Positions 23,620 to 35,897 of a DNA stretch of 64,000 nt are shown one piece after another. A model generated the notes under the pieces. That model was not told the DNA's origin and did not search any database. It saw only the letters and a list, made by a program, of their open reading frames with translations. Source of the DNA: Cenococcum geophilum 1.58 (taxonomy: Eukaryota > Ascomycota > Dothideomycetes > Gloniales > Gloniaceae); assembly GCA_001692895.1 (NCBI GenBank), contig KV748210.1, positions 186,001 through 250,000 of the forward strand, read 5' to 3'. How positions within the stretch are numbered: position 1 is the first letter of the stretch; each line of letters begins with the position of its first letter. A program made the position numbers and the translations under genes.

Positions 23620-24060
23620 TTGGGCAGAGCCTTATGTAGAACCTTAGTAGAGCTTCGTGTAGAGCTTCGTGCAGAGCTTTGTGTAGAGCTTTGTGCAGAG
23701 CTTCATGCAGAAGCTTCATGCAGAGCTTTAAGCAGAGCTTTAAGCAGAGCTTCAAGCAGAGCTTCAAGCAGAGCTTCAAGCAGAGCTTCAAGTAGAGCTT
23801 TTACAGAGCTTCGTGCGGAGCTTCGTGCAGAGCTTAATGTAGATCTTTGTACAGAGCTTCGTGCAGAGCTTCGTGCAGAGCTTCGTGCGGAGCTTCGTGC
23901 AGAGCTTAATGCAGATCTTTGTACAGAGCTTTGTGCAGAGCTTCGTGCAGAGCTTCGTGCAGAGCTTCGTGCAGAGCTTCGTGCAGAGCTTCGTGCAGAG
24001 CTTCGTGCAGAGCTTCGTGCAGAGCTTCGTGCAGAGCTTCGTGCAGAGCTTCATGCAGAG
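23620..24060. repeat. 12 bp tandem array (AGAGCTTCGTGC), second block
   Basis: About 36 units, grading from AGAGCTTTAAGC through AGAGCTTCAAGC to a homogeneous run of AGAGCTTCGTGC at 23935-24045. Confidence 0.9.
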
Positions 24061-24420
24061 CCACGTGCAGGCGTGCAGACGTGTAGATGTGCAGACGTGC
24101 AGACGTTCGTACGGGCGATCAATTGCAGAGACGTTGTAGAGACGATTGTATGGGCAATTGATCGATTGATTGTATGGGCGTTTATACGGGCGTTTGTACG
24201 GGCGTTTATACGGGCGATTGTAGAACCTTCCTGGTATATTAGTGCTGCGTGTTAATAGAGCTTTGGAGCTCTATATAGGTAAAGAAAAGAGACTATATAT
24301 ACATGAGGTAGGTGGCGAAACGCTGATAACGATGTTGACGATAGAGCTGACGACTACGACTTGTAATTGCCACTGTCGACAACGCCACTCAGTCAGTATT
24401 TGGTAATGGGAATCGATAAT

Positions 24421-24690
24421 AGGCTTCGAGTAGAGCTTCGAGCAGAGCTTCGAGCGGAGCTTCGAGCAGAGCTTCGAGCAGAGCTTCGAGCAGAGCTTCG
24501 TGCGGAGATTCGAGCAGAGCTTCGTGCGGAGCTTCGAGCAGAGCTTCGGGCGGAGCTTTGAGCGGAGCTTTGAGCGGAGCTTCGTGTGGAGCTTTGAGCG
24601 GAGCTTCGTGCGGAGCTTCGTACAGAGCTTTTGCAGAGCTTCGGTAGAGCTCCGTGCAGAGCTCTGTGCAGGTCTCCCCCTAAGCTTCGT
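24421..24690. repeat. 12 bp tandem array (GAGCTTCGAGCA), third block
   Basis: About 22 units of GAGCTTCGAGCR with GAGCTTTGAGCG variants. Same orientation as the two preceding blocks. Confidence 0.9.
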
Positions 24691-25219
24691 TCCGCAGAGC
24701 TCTCGCAAAGCTCCACAGCTCTACGCAGAGGGCTGCCGGCGTAGGCGTAAGCGTTCAGCGTTGGTGTTTACTGCGCGGCTCGGCGGTGCAGAGGTAGAAT
24801 TGGGGCCTCTACGGCGACGACTTCCTCTTACTATTACGCGGGTATAAGGAGCTGAGGATCTCATAGCTTTATAGAGTAGGCTTTTCTCTATAATTTAGTG
24901 TAATTTTTATATCAATAAGTATTGTGGGAGGGTAGATTAATTTCGTTAAAGTTAATAAGGTCTTCTTATATAAACGGTGTTTAGGTTTTCTATAAATCTC
25001 GCCAAAGTCCCTCAGACTAAGAAAACGATTACCGTCCTAAATCAGCTTAGCGGACGGTGCGGATATTCCAATATCCGCAATCGATTTCTTGGTCTGAGCT
25101 TCTGAGGTAAGTAAATCGCTGCAAATCGCCGCAAATTGCTAAAATTGCGACTTAAGCGAGTTAAGCAGACCCCAATTTTCGGCTGCAACAACGCGCCCAA
25201 AAAAAAAATTCCTGATGTA

Positions 25220-25473
25220 GTATTTTAATATTTTGCCTTATCTAGTACCTAATATATCCTTACTAAGTACTTCTAGTTCTTATCTTTAGGTACTCTATAT
25301 ATATTATACATATTATCTATATACGCAATCTATACCAATATATAATATACTTAGTGTCTTAGGTTAACTCTTAGCTTATCTTTATCCTTAAGTTTAAACC
25401 TTTCTCGTATTAATCTAAGCGTTATAACTTTATTTACAGGTACTAAGGTTTACCTCTCGCTTCTCTAGTCCTC
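25220..25473 (-). pseudogene. G2 polyprotein segment before the protease/RT region
   Basis: Reverse complement of about 29480-29750 of G1. It runs into the LINE target duplication. Confidence 0.75.
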
Positions 25474-25489
25474 TAATTACTCCTCTATA

Positions 25490-26674
25490 AGGGATAGGCT
25501 TCGTTAACGATATAAACCTAATTATATACGGGCCAACAGCCGCAGAGAATTGTAGAACACTAGAGAAAGCTTATAATACCTATATAGAATGGGCAAGACG
25601 ACATAGAGTTCAATTCTCACTAGAGAAATACCAGCTAATCCATTTTATAAGAAAACGCAACTAATCTACAGATCTCTAGCACATAATTCGCATCTAAGGC
25701 TTTGGGGGTTAACTAGTTTAGGGCCTAAGAGTATTAGGAGTATGGGTAGACAGTAAGCTCTAGTGGAGCGCACATGCGGCGCAAGCGGCCCGTAAGGGCT
25801 AAGCATAGTATATTATATTATCTAGGATTATTAACTCTATATAGGGTCCATACTTCCAGAGATCACGCCTACTATATATAGCAGTTGTCCGGCCAACCAT
25901 AACGTATAGTTCCAGTATTTGGGCTATTAGAGAATCTAAGAAAGGCCCCCCTAAATCGCTCCTTAAACTACTCTAAAAGGTCTAAACAGCCTGCCTCTGG
26001 AGTATAACAGACGGATATAAGCGAATAGCCACAGCACTACTTAAGAAGGAAGCTAATATTCCCCCCCTATAACTATATATTAAAGCCGCTACAATATAAA
26101 GGGCATAAAAGGAACGTAACTCTAATATTATAAAGTATATTAAGATATACCTAAATAAACTATAAAGGGACCCTAGGGCGCCTTATAGAAGAATAAACTA
26201 ATAACCCTAAAGTAGGGAAGATATATTAGAGAAATAGGTAAAGAAAGTAGAATAATAATAGTGCTGCTTTAGGGCCCAGGACTATATAGAGGAGGAAGGG
26301 AGACGCGTAAGAGGCCAGTAAAGACAATAGTAAGAGAGAGAAAGGAGCTAAAGTAGAGCATAAAAGAACGCCGGGAAACTATTTACCGTAATATAATACT
26401 GGCTGGACTAACGCTGGAGAGGTGTATAGGAGTTAAAGGTATAGAGGCTAACTAAGGTAAGAGAAACCCAAGCCGTAGCATAGTTAACGCTATAGGGGGT
26501 AAATACTTTAGGGCTCTAAGAAGGCCTAATAAAGGCAGAAAATATAATAGTAATACTCTTAAGAATAGGAATAATAGGACTAAAAGACTAGCTCTACTAG
26601 GTAGGCGTCCTAGTAGGTAGCCTAAGATGCGAATATAGCTGGCTAAGATAGACACTAAAATATATAATACTGTT
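25490..26674 (+). pseudogene. LINE ORF2 fragment: reverse transcriptase end and RNase H region
   Basis: The first residues NDINLIIYGPTAAENCRTLE, then WARRH..QFSLEKYQLIHF and the block LGVWVDSKL, are the typical C-terminal half of a fungal Tad-clade RT (after the catalytic DD). VVRPTITYSSSIWA follows. RIP stops are present. The end of the protein lies beyond G1 at 34495-34640, where G-L-K-A-V...L-N-Q-F resembles the usual C-terminus of these LINE proteins. Confidence 0.75.
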
Positions 26675-27101
26675 TGTTACGGACGCTTTAAGTACGATAT
26701 TACGATTACTTGGAGAAGAGACGGAAGAAGCTAGTTGGTTAATTCAAGCATGGTCTAGGATAGAGCCGGTAGAACTATATAACGAGGAATAGTAACTAAG
26801 GTCACATAATGTGCTATATATTAAACAAGAGGAATAAGAGGAACTTACGTACCTTATGTATAAGACGTATATTACGTATAAGAAGGATTTTATAGGAGTA
26901 CGGTTATATATTTAAGGACCCTTAGTCCCTACCTAGATAGTTCCTTCCTTATAGTAATTCTCAGAATACAATTAAAGTTAATTTGTTGGGCAACCACTCT
27001 ACTAGTTATTATTACGTTGTTAATTACTATTGCTTGCATTTCCTACATACTTAGCCCAATAATAGGACCCACTGTAGTTCTTACTACAAGGTTCCGTTAC
27101 A
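26675..27101 (+). repeat. G1 5' LTR
   Basis: 427 bp. It differs from the 3' LTR mainly by transitions, as expected from RIP. Confidence 0.9.
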
Positions 27102-27146
27102 CAATTACTACCTGGTTATAGTATTAATAATAGGGAATCGGATAAC

Positions 27147-28260
27147 ATGCCACTAAAAGCAGCTACCACAACGCCATTAACGGCGGCAACTACATTGAGG
27201 TCAGGTAACGACACCAGTATAGTAGACACTAACTTACAGTAACCTATAACGGTTGGATAGTTATAAGAGATAGTTAACCAGTTAACAGAAAATAATGTAA
27301 TGTTAGAAAATAGGATTAACGGGATAGGCGTAGTAAAGGTTAAGTTACTATTAATCGAAAGATACTTAGGGGAGAGATTAAAGCTTAAAGGATTCCTTAC
27401 GTAGATATACTTTAAGATTGCGCAAGAGGGAGCTAAGCTGGCAACACCTATAGATTAAATAGCATATGCAGGATTATTCTTAATAGGAAGAGCACTTAAG
27501 TAGTTTAAGTCTTACCTTATAGAGATCTAGGTAAACGGAATAACGACTATAAACCAAGAGGTATGGTTTATGTTCTTAAGCTGGAATAGATTTGTAGAAT
27601 GACTTATACAAATATTCGGAGACCTAGAGGTAGTAACCACGGCGGAAAAAAAAACTCTAAGATATCACGTAATAAACCTTAGCAATTAAGTATATAATAT
27701 AGTTCTAGACGTTAGCAATATAAGTAGAGTGGAATAATAGGGCGCTTATAGCACAGTATAAACAGGGACTTAAGGCTAAAGTCTAGGATGTAATTATTCT
27801 AATAGAAGATGCGGACACCCTAAGGGAACTAATAAATTAAGTAATTAAGATTAACAATCGGATCTACTAAAGGGAATAGGCTAAGAAGGGTTAGGATAGA
27901 GTTCTATAGTTATATAAGGCGTAGAGTACGTAACGACTAAAGCTAAGTTAAAAATTATGGTATGGCGTAGAGCTAATGGACCTAAGTGGTACTAAAGAAG
28001 CCTATAAGAGATGGAGTAAGAAACCGTAAAAACCTAAAGGTTAAGGATTTAGTAATTATAGGACCAAAAAGCAGAGGCTAAACTAATGATCTTAGTAGCA
28101 GAAGATGTTTAGGCAGACTTTATAATAAAAGCAATAGTTTAGAGAGGGAGCTTATATAAATTATGGAAAACAGGGTTACTTTATAAGGGATTATAAAGGT
28201 AGTTAGAGTTACTATATAATAAAGGGAACTAGACTAATAGTAGACGATATATATGTACAA
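27147..28260 (+). pseudogene. G1 Gag
   Basis: From ATG 27147 (MPLKAATTTPLTAATT) the frame passes a capsid-like part and ends with a degenerate zinc knuckle near 28155-28200. There the pattern reads Y-x2-Y-G-K-x2-Y-x4-Y instead of C-x2-C-x4-H-x4-C, each Cys (TGT/TGC) and His (CAC) codon having become a Tyr codon by a single transition. This is a clear RIP footprint on a functional motif. Confidence 0.75.
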
Positions 28261-31200
28261 AGGGATAATAATATACTGCGAGGAATAAAAGAATGTTTAA
28301 TTAAAAGTTTTGCGTTTTATTACAATAATGTATGCTAAATTTATAAGAACGCTAAGTATGGCGTAAGCTATTAGCTATAAGAGCTAGCACCTATAAGATA
28401 TAAAGGAACCAATAAACTAGTTCGCAGATCGGATATTAAGGACGATAAATTTAACGTAGGCGAAACATTCTATAACAATAAGGTAATAAGAGCGGTTTAC
28501 TAGGAACACGTAGCTATTAGAGATATTATACTAGAAGTAAAGGATAATTCCACTATAAAATAAGGAACATTAGTAGGGATTAAGACCCCACTAGACATAA
28601 TGTCTATTACTTCGCGAGACGTAAGAAAAGTAGGACAGTAAACCACTTTGGCACTCAATAAAGGCAAAAGGCTAAAGGCTTAAGATTCTTATAATAAGAT
28701 GCGAGACGACTAAGATTCTTAAGACGAGATAAGGCAAGCTTAAGGACCTATAATAGATGATAACCGATGGAGCAGAGCAACGGCTTAGTTTAGTGATATA
28801 CGAATAAGCTTAGGACGAAGTTTCCTATAGGTATAAGACTCTTAAGACGAGATAAATGAGATTTAAAACTCTTAAGATAAGATAAGAACACTAAATAAGC
28901 CTAGTTAGACTAAGGCTAGAGCTAAGCTTAAGTTAGAAGTAAGCTTAGGATTAAAGAATCCAAGGGACTAAGAATTTGGAGTATGAATTAAAACACCTAA
29001 GATTAAGAAGTAAGAGAACTTTAAGGATTAGAGCGTAAGGCGTAAACCAAAGGAAACTATAAAAGAGTTTAGGCAAAGAATTATCGTATAGCAAGAGTAG
29101 AAACTAGATAAGAGATCTAGCATATTAGGACGTATAAAGGACAGAGCGCTAGTATGTAGAATTACTAATAGGCCGAAAGTAGGTATACTAAGAGCTAAGT
29201 AGCTTACCGAACTAAAAGATAAAGAGGATCTAGGGATCCCTACTAGGTTCGAAGAACGATATATAAAAGGCTGTTATAATATAGTAATAAGAAGATACTT
29301 CCTTACGGATAAGCCGTATACACTCTAATAGCTGTACTAAAAGTGGTATAGACAAAGGCATAACGACGAGTAGGAAGATTTCTATATGTAGTTAGATAAA
29401 AGAGTTATCTAGGACCACCTAATTATAGAAAAGGCTATAACTTATATTAAAGGAGCCTTAATTATAACGTTAAAGGATTTAGAGAAACAATTAGAGGACT
29501 AGAGAAGTGAGAGGCGTATCTTAGTACCTATAAATAAAGTTGTAACGTTTAGATTAGCACGATAAAGGTTTAAACTTAAAGATAAAAATAAGTTAAGAGT
29601 TAACCTAAAGCACCTAGCACACTATACGTTATTATAGATTGCGTATATAGACGATATATATAAGATGTATAGAAATCTAAAGGAAAAGAATCGGAAATAC
29701 CCTATAAGGATGTACTAGATAACGGATAAGCAATAATATAGAAATGCTAAATATATATACGGATAGCATCTAGCAGAAGTTTAAGAGAAGGAGATTTAAT
29801 ACTCTAACTAAGAAGATTCCTTATGGAAGAATGCTTAGATAAATAACAGTAATGGGAATACCTAGAGAATATATGTCTATAGTATATTAAAGACAAAAAG
29901 CGAACTAGGCATTAGCTAAAGAATAAGCTAAATGTATAAGGATTAAGCAGCTAATAGTTAGGAAAAGTAAAGGCCTACAGGACTAAAGGGAGCCAGTGGT
30001 AGAGCCTTAGACCCTTAAAGGAATTTAAGGACAATACCTAAATTTATAAATAAAGTAGCAAGATTAATAGTTTAAAGCGCTAATAGATAGTAAAGCAACG
30101 AGGAACTATATCTTACTAGCAGTAATTAAGAGAATAGGGCTACCGCATAGATAGAAGAAGTAACTTTACCTATTAGTTACAATTTCAGGAGATCTAATAG
30201 CCTATAAAGGAGGGATCATCAATCTTAAAACAGGACCTATTTAGTTAACTATTAAAGGGAAATAAATTAAGATGTCTTTTAATATATTACTATTAGGGAA
30301 TAATAAGGCAGTATTAGGGATGCCTTAGTTATAGGAATATAATCTAAAGATCGATTAGATTACAGGTTAGGTCGATATTAGAGATACTTAATACCACAAA
30401 TTACAATAATAAGCTAAGTTAGTATAGTACTAAGTCGGAGCGATATATAAAGAGACTAAGTAAGGCTTAAGTTATATACTAAAAAGATACTATAAGTACG
30501 GCAAGAAACTATAGTTACTAGAAAGTAAGAAGCTGTTAAAGTATATAGTATAGGACCATAAGATAGAATTAGAATCAGGAATAAGTTTAAAGTTTTTTCC
30601 AATCTATAAGCTTACTAAAGAAGAAGGTAGAGCGTTAAAAGAGTTTATCTAGGAAAACTTACGAAAGGGATATATTAGACTATTACAGTTATTAGCGGGT
30701 TATCCAGTACTATTCGTACTAAAGAAAAATGGCAAACTAAGGCTATATATTAACTATAGATAGTTAAACAGCATCACCAAAAAGGATAGGTATCCTTTAC
30801 CCTTAATTAGCGAAATCTAAAATAGGATAGGCAATGCGTAAATCTTTACGAAAATAAATCTAAGATAGGCGTACTATTAGATTAGGATTAAGGAAGGCAA
30901 CGAATAAAAGGCAGCCTTTAAATTAAAGGAAGGACTATATAAACCATTAGTTATACAATTTGGGCTTATAAACGCACTAATAACGTTCTAAAAGCGTATT
31001 AATAATGTGTTAGGAGAACACTTGGATGAATTTATTATGGCATACTTCGACGATATTATTATCTACTTAATAACTAAGGAAGAACACGGGGAACACGTTA
31101 AATAGGTCTTAAAAAGACTATAAAAAGAATAAATACTAGTAGCAATTAAGAAATGCGAGTTCTTCACCAGGAAGACCAATTTCGTTAGATTTATTATTAA

Positions 31201-33400
31201 ACTAGGCCAACTTAGCATAAATCCAAAGAAGATTAAGGCTATAGTAAATTAGCAAGAACTAGAGAACGTTACGTAGTTAAGATCGTTCTTAGGGTTTTAT
31301 AATTACTGCAGAAGGTTTATAGCGTAGTAATTAAAGGATATTAAGCCACTTACACGGTTAATAAAGAAAGAAGAACTATAGGCATGGAGAAAGGAATAGT
31401 AAGAGCTCTTTAGAAAGGTTAAAGAGTTATTTACCTAAGAGCTAGTTCTTAAAATCTATTAACTAAAACTAAAAACGGTTGTAGAGATAGATATATTAGA
31501 CTATATACTAGAAGCATACTTTATATAAAGGTACTAAAATGGATAGCATCTAGTGGTATACTATAGTCGGAAGATAACACTACTAAAGTTAAACTATGAC
31601 ATCTACAACAAGGAGTTATTAGGTATAGTTATAGTATTAAAGAAATAAAGAGCATTTTTATAAGGTATAGAGAAACCATTTATAGTTAAGACGGATTATA
31701 AGAACCTAATAGGATTTCTAATAACAAAGGAACTTAACCAAAGATAGGTTAGATAGGTAGAAATGCTTATAGAATACCATTTTAAGATTTAGTATACTAA
31801 GGGTACAGATAATACGCGAGCAGATGCTCTAAGTCGCAAGGCTAAACTACAAAACGATAAGAAGCCATTAGGGGCTTTACTGCGAAAAGACATAGACGGA
31901 TTAATTAGGTATAATTATCTAAAAATTATAGCAACTTAAGAAAAGCTAGACAGAGTTTACGAGATACTAGAAAGCTTTTAGGTATAAAGGATTCTAGAAG
32001 AATAACTAGAAGACCTATAGACAGATATATATAAAAATTAAGAAGTAAAGTATATCCTAAGAAGCATAGTAGAGTAATTTATGGAAGAGTTCTATAAGGG
32101 ATTAACTTAAGGACATAATGGAGCTATGGGCTTAGTGTTAAGACTCTAGAAGAAGTATATTATTAATAGAATCTAAAATATCGCAAGAAAAGTAATAAAG
32201 GAGTATCTAGATTACTAAAGGAATAAACTAATAAGATATAAGCCATATAGAGGGCTACAACCTATTAAAATACCAGAGAGACTATGGGAGGTCATATTAT
32301 AGGACTTTATTATTAAGTTACTAAAGTTAAGAGATCCTATTACCGGATAAGATTATAACGCGATCTTAGTAATAGTAAACAAGCTTATAAAGTGGGGATA
32401 CTTTATAGTATGCATAGAAGAAATCTTAGCGAAAGATATTACTAGAATTTATGTTAAAGAAGTGTTTATAAGATATAGAGTACTAAGTAAGATTATATCG
32501 GACAGAGATCTAAGATTTGTAGTAGTATTCTAAAAAGTGTTCTTAGTAGAGTAAGGAGTTAGAGTAGCAACTTCCACTATATATTATCCGTAGATAGACG
32601 GTTAAACGAAAAAATTTAATTAGACACTAAAGCAGTATTTAAGGCACTATATTAATTATATATAAAATAATTAGGTATTACTATTACTAGTTATACAGTT
32701 TGCATATAATATAATACCTTAAAAGGGAATAGGCATATTACTATTTAAGGCAAATTATGGATATAAGCTAAGAATATCGTTGTTACTATAGTAAGTAAAG
32801 AAAACGAGTAGTATAGCTAAAGAAAGAATAAAGATATTAATAAATCTTTATAAAGACCTTATAGAATTAGCAAAGAAAGTATAAGAAAAAATAAAAAGGT
32901 ACTATAATACTAAGAGATTTAAGGGACCAGATCTTAAGGAGGGAGATAAAGTATAGCTACTACACAAAAATTTTAAGAGTTAATAACTAAGTAAGAAGTT
33001 AGACCACGTTAAACTAGGACCTTTTAAAATTATATAGAGGATTTCACCGGTTACGTTTAAGTTAAACCTACTAGCTAAAATAAAGATCTACCCTATATAG
33101 TATATTATAATACTAGAGCTAGTATACGGAAATATTAAGCCACTAGTCTATAAAGCAGATATATATAGAGGATAAGAAGAAGATAAATGGTAAGTTTTAA
33201 AGATCGTTAGTTATAAGGACGTTAATAATAAAATATAGTACAAGGTTAAGTGGATAGGCTATACTAAGACTACTTAGGAGCTATTAGAAAATTTAAAGAA
33301 CGCTATAAAAAAGGTATAGGAGTATTAAAGGAGATTAGGTTAGGTAGTATTAATAAAAAAGGATTACTAAAGAATAAGTCACCTAAGGGGGACCTAAGAA
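28261..33400 (+). pseudogene. G1 Pol: protease, RT, RNase H, integrase, chromodomain
   Basis: Protease at about 30060-30330, with the active-site triad block changed from DSGAT-like to DSKAT and a closing LGMP motif. RT at about 30600-31130, with Y-F-D-D retained near 31045-31056. RNase H at about 31430-31870. Integrase at about 32090-32950, where the second Asp is kept in ISDRD but the Glu of the GQTE-type motif now reads Lys. Chromodomain-like WI.GY.KT near 33190-33330, marking a chromovirus. Dozens of TAG/TAA codons stand at expected Gln positions. No active protein can be produced. Confidence 0.88.
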
Positions 33401-34062
33401 GAGTAGTTGCCGAACTACTCGGATCTGTTTTCTTCTCTATTAGAAGAGAATTCATTCTTTTATTGCTAAGTTCCTATAAACCTTATTCTATAAGTTTCTA
33501 CTTTTTAAAATAAACCTTTTTATAACCCTTTTTAAGACGAAGTAAATAAGTAAACGCCACAATCTAAGTATTTAGGGCCTTCTATTCCGCATTACGAGAA
33601 CATTCCAACTTAGTAAGGGCTTAAGATAGTTTACTATCTAGCTACGCAGTAGCAGATTAAATATAAGACCCTAAAATAAATTAATTAGGGAACTAAATAA
33701 CTATTAAGAGTAATAGGTCGCGCATATTTAGTATTAGAGGTAGAGTAAACGTCATAGGACGAACGAATATTCGCTTTAGTGTACTCTAAGTAAAAGAACG
33801 GTTATTGTAAAGATGGGTTCGCCAATATAATATAAACCAACCCCTCTTTTAAACAACAAGAATACGGAGACGGTATAATCTCACTAAAAGATAATATTAC
33901 AGCAATAGTACGAGCACGACGTTGGGCGTGTAAAGAAGAAATTGCTTTAGGTATAATAAGTAATAATATTAACCAAATTAATTAAACGGATATTATACCT
34001 CTAGTAAACAACTTAGAGATATTTTAAATCTTTAATAATAAAGATAAAAAGGAGGGAGATGG

Positions 34063-34489
34063 TGTTGCGGACGCTTTAAGTATAATATTATAACTACTTA
34101 GAGAAGAGACGGAAGAAGCTAGTTAGTTAATTTAAGCACGGTCTAGGATAGAGCCGGTAGAACTATATAACGAGAAATAGTAACCGAGGTTATATAATGT
34201 GCTATATATTAAATAAGAGGAATAAGAGGAACTTATATACCTTATATATAAGACGTATATTATATATAAGAAGGATTTTATAAGAGTACGGTTGTGTATT
34301 TAAGGACCCTTAGTTCCTACCTAGATAGTTCCTTCCTTATAGTATTTCTTAGAATATAATTAGAGTTAATCTATTAGGCAACTACTCCACCAGTTATTAT
34401 TATGTTGTCAATTACTATTGCTTGCATTTCCTACACACCTAGCCTAATAACAGGACCCACCGTAGTTCTTACTACAAGGTTCCGTTACA
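34063..34489 (+). repeat. G1 3' LTR
   Basis: 427 bp, equal in length to the 5' LTR, bounded by the polypurine tract and by CTATT. Confidence 0.9.
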
Positions 34490-35128
34490 CTATTATGCCC
34501 CTTACGCACTAACTAAGAAGTAATACTCTTAGTAGCTGGTATAGAGAACTATAAGACACTACTCTTAATACAAAAAGGCCTTAAGGCGGTTACCCAGTAG
34601 CTTATTAGCTAAAATGTACTAAACCAGTTCTAGGTTGTAAAGGAAATAGTAATAAAGGGCGGGGGGGCGAGCAACGGGCGCCCCCTGATAACTCTATAGT
34701 AGTAGAGTAAAGTTTACAATACTAGCGCGTCCGTAGGCTTGTTACAGCAGTAGTGGTTCCTAAAGAGGTTAAAAAGTAAGGTAGTAAGAGCACTACAGGT
34801 AACTCGCAGGCGCCTTATAGGCGAGTCCTAAAAGGCGGGGAGATGGATTACGGGGTTTTCTTAAATAGAGTTTTCTCCCTACATATATATAAGGAGTAGT
34901 CCGCATAGGCCCAATAGGGATCCAAATCGGACGTTAAGCAATGAATTATTATTAATTACTCCTCTAAATCCTTTAATATTATAATTAAGGCTCCTTTAAT
35001 ATAACTTATAGCTTTCTCTATAATTAGGTGGTTGTAGACAACTTTCTTATCCAGCTATATATAGAAATCTTTCCACTTATTATTGTGCCTCTATCTATAC
35101 CATCTTTAGTATAGCTACTAGAGTGTAT

Positions 35129-35897
35129 ATCCCTTAACACGGCAAAATTGGGCCTTACGGTATCAATAAGAGCCCACTAATTAAACCAGCCGAATCGAGC
35201 AGCCGTTCTCAGAAATACGAAGCTTTTAATTTCATAGCTATTCGATATATAGGCTTATTCTTTGAAATTGAGTCGCTCGATATAAGGTAACCAGCACTCG
35301 TCCTTTCTGCAGAGCGGTATCTTGCAGATACTACACCCAAAATTGGTCCTCGGAGCCCGTTTCCGCCTCTCCCATTCCTTACTATCGCGTGCTTGCATTG
35401 TAGTATTTGGTAATAGCTCTAATAGAGCTTTCCGACGCCCTATATGCTGTACCTAAGTATACCTACAAGCGTGTTAGCTGCCATACGCGTAGGTATTCCT
35501 TTTCCTTATCTAGCGGGTATAACTTTATATACTTATTTGTCTACTCTATAAGCTTATCCATAATCTCATCTATAAAGTATAGACTAAATAACTTAAAAGG
35601 ATCGTAAGTATTAACGTTAGAGGGCAGGTTTGGTAAGCTATAGTTGTCCTAATTATTAATATAGAGAGGTTTAAATTTAGGTAACGGCCGGGGCTTAGGG
35701 CAGGGTTTTTTTGCAATTCTATTTGGAGGAATATTATATTAAGTCTTCTAAACAAGGCCCGCATCAATTCTAGTACGATTAGAAGGTATAGCGATAGTAT
35801 AATTAATGATTGAATTCTATATAGATATGCGCGTTGTTTTAATCCTGGTGTTCGCGCATAGACTACATCCTCTAAGGGCCCTGCCGTTTCAAGGGAT
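35129..35897. mobile_element. 769 bp TIR element inserted in G2
   Basis: The ends ATCCCTTAACACGGCA and, inverted, ATCCCTTGAAACGGCAGGG form TIRs of about 20 bp with TA at both sides. G2 sequence is collinear with G1 (about 29310) on either side. A 66-codon ORF inside has no recognisable motif. Class uncertain; a TA target duplication suggests a Tc1/mariner-superfamily helper. Confidence 0.75.

Larger units (their letters stand above)
21361..25217. mobile_element. 3.86 kb non-autonomous TIR element packed with minisatellites
   Basis: The ends are CATCAGGA, a T-run, GGGCGCGTTGTTGCAG and the inverse (CTGCAACAACGCGCCC, an A-run, TTCCTGATG). Both are flanked by TA (21359-21360 and 25218-25219) in G2 sequence. 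The interior has no transposase; it is mostly tandem arrays with units of 4, 10, 12 and 20 bp. A second left-type inner terminus lies at 23066-23290 and pairs with 24985-25200, so the structure looks like one element nested in, or fused to, another. Long ORFs within the arrays are repeat artefacts. Confidence 0.85.
26675..34489 (+). mobile_element. G1: full-length Ty3/gypsy chromovirus, 7.8 kb, RIP-inactivated
   Basis: 427 bp LTRs at 26675-27101 and 34063-34489 begin TGTTACGG/TGTTGCGG and end CCGTTACA. The flanking 5 bp are CTGTT and CTATT, one G-to-A change apart. A polypurine tract (AAAAAGGAGGGAGATGG) precedes the 3' LTR. The order gag, protease, RT, RNase H, integrase, chromodomain is complete. 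It sits inside the LINE and is the innermost layer of the nest. Confidence 0.92.
25485..34952 (+). mobile_element. 5'-truncated Tad/I-type LINE, itself split by gypsy G1
   Basis: LINE sequence occupies 25485-26674 and 34490-34952. TAATTACTCCT (11 bp, perhaps 14) is duplicated at 25474-25484 and 34953-34963 in G2, a typical LINE target duplication. The 3' end has a short A/T tail (AATTATTATT). Net length is about 1.65 kb, so only the C-terminal part of ORF2 is present. Confidence 0.8.

Noticed and set aside
22456..24847. Several 60-210 codon ORFs on both strands
   Set aside because: They are translations of 12 bp and 20 bp tandem arrays; multiples of four codons stay open in all frames and the text is only repeats such as RASC or ELRA.
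34890..34952. 5S-rRNA-like words (GGATCC..TCGGACGTTAAGCAA)
   Set aside because: Only a short resemblance; the stretch is the 3' end of the LINE, bounded by its target duplication.
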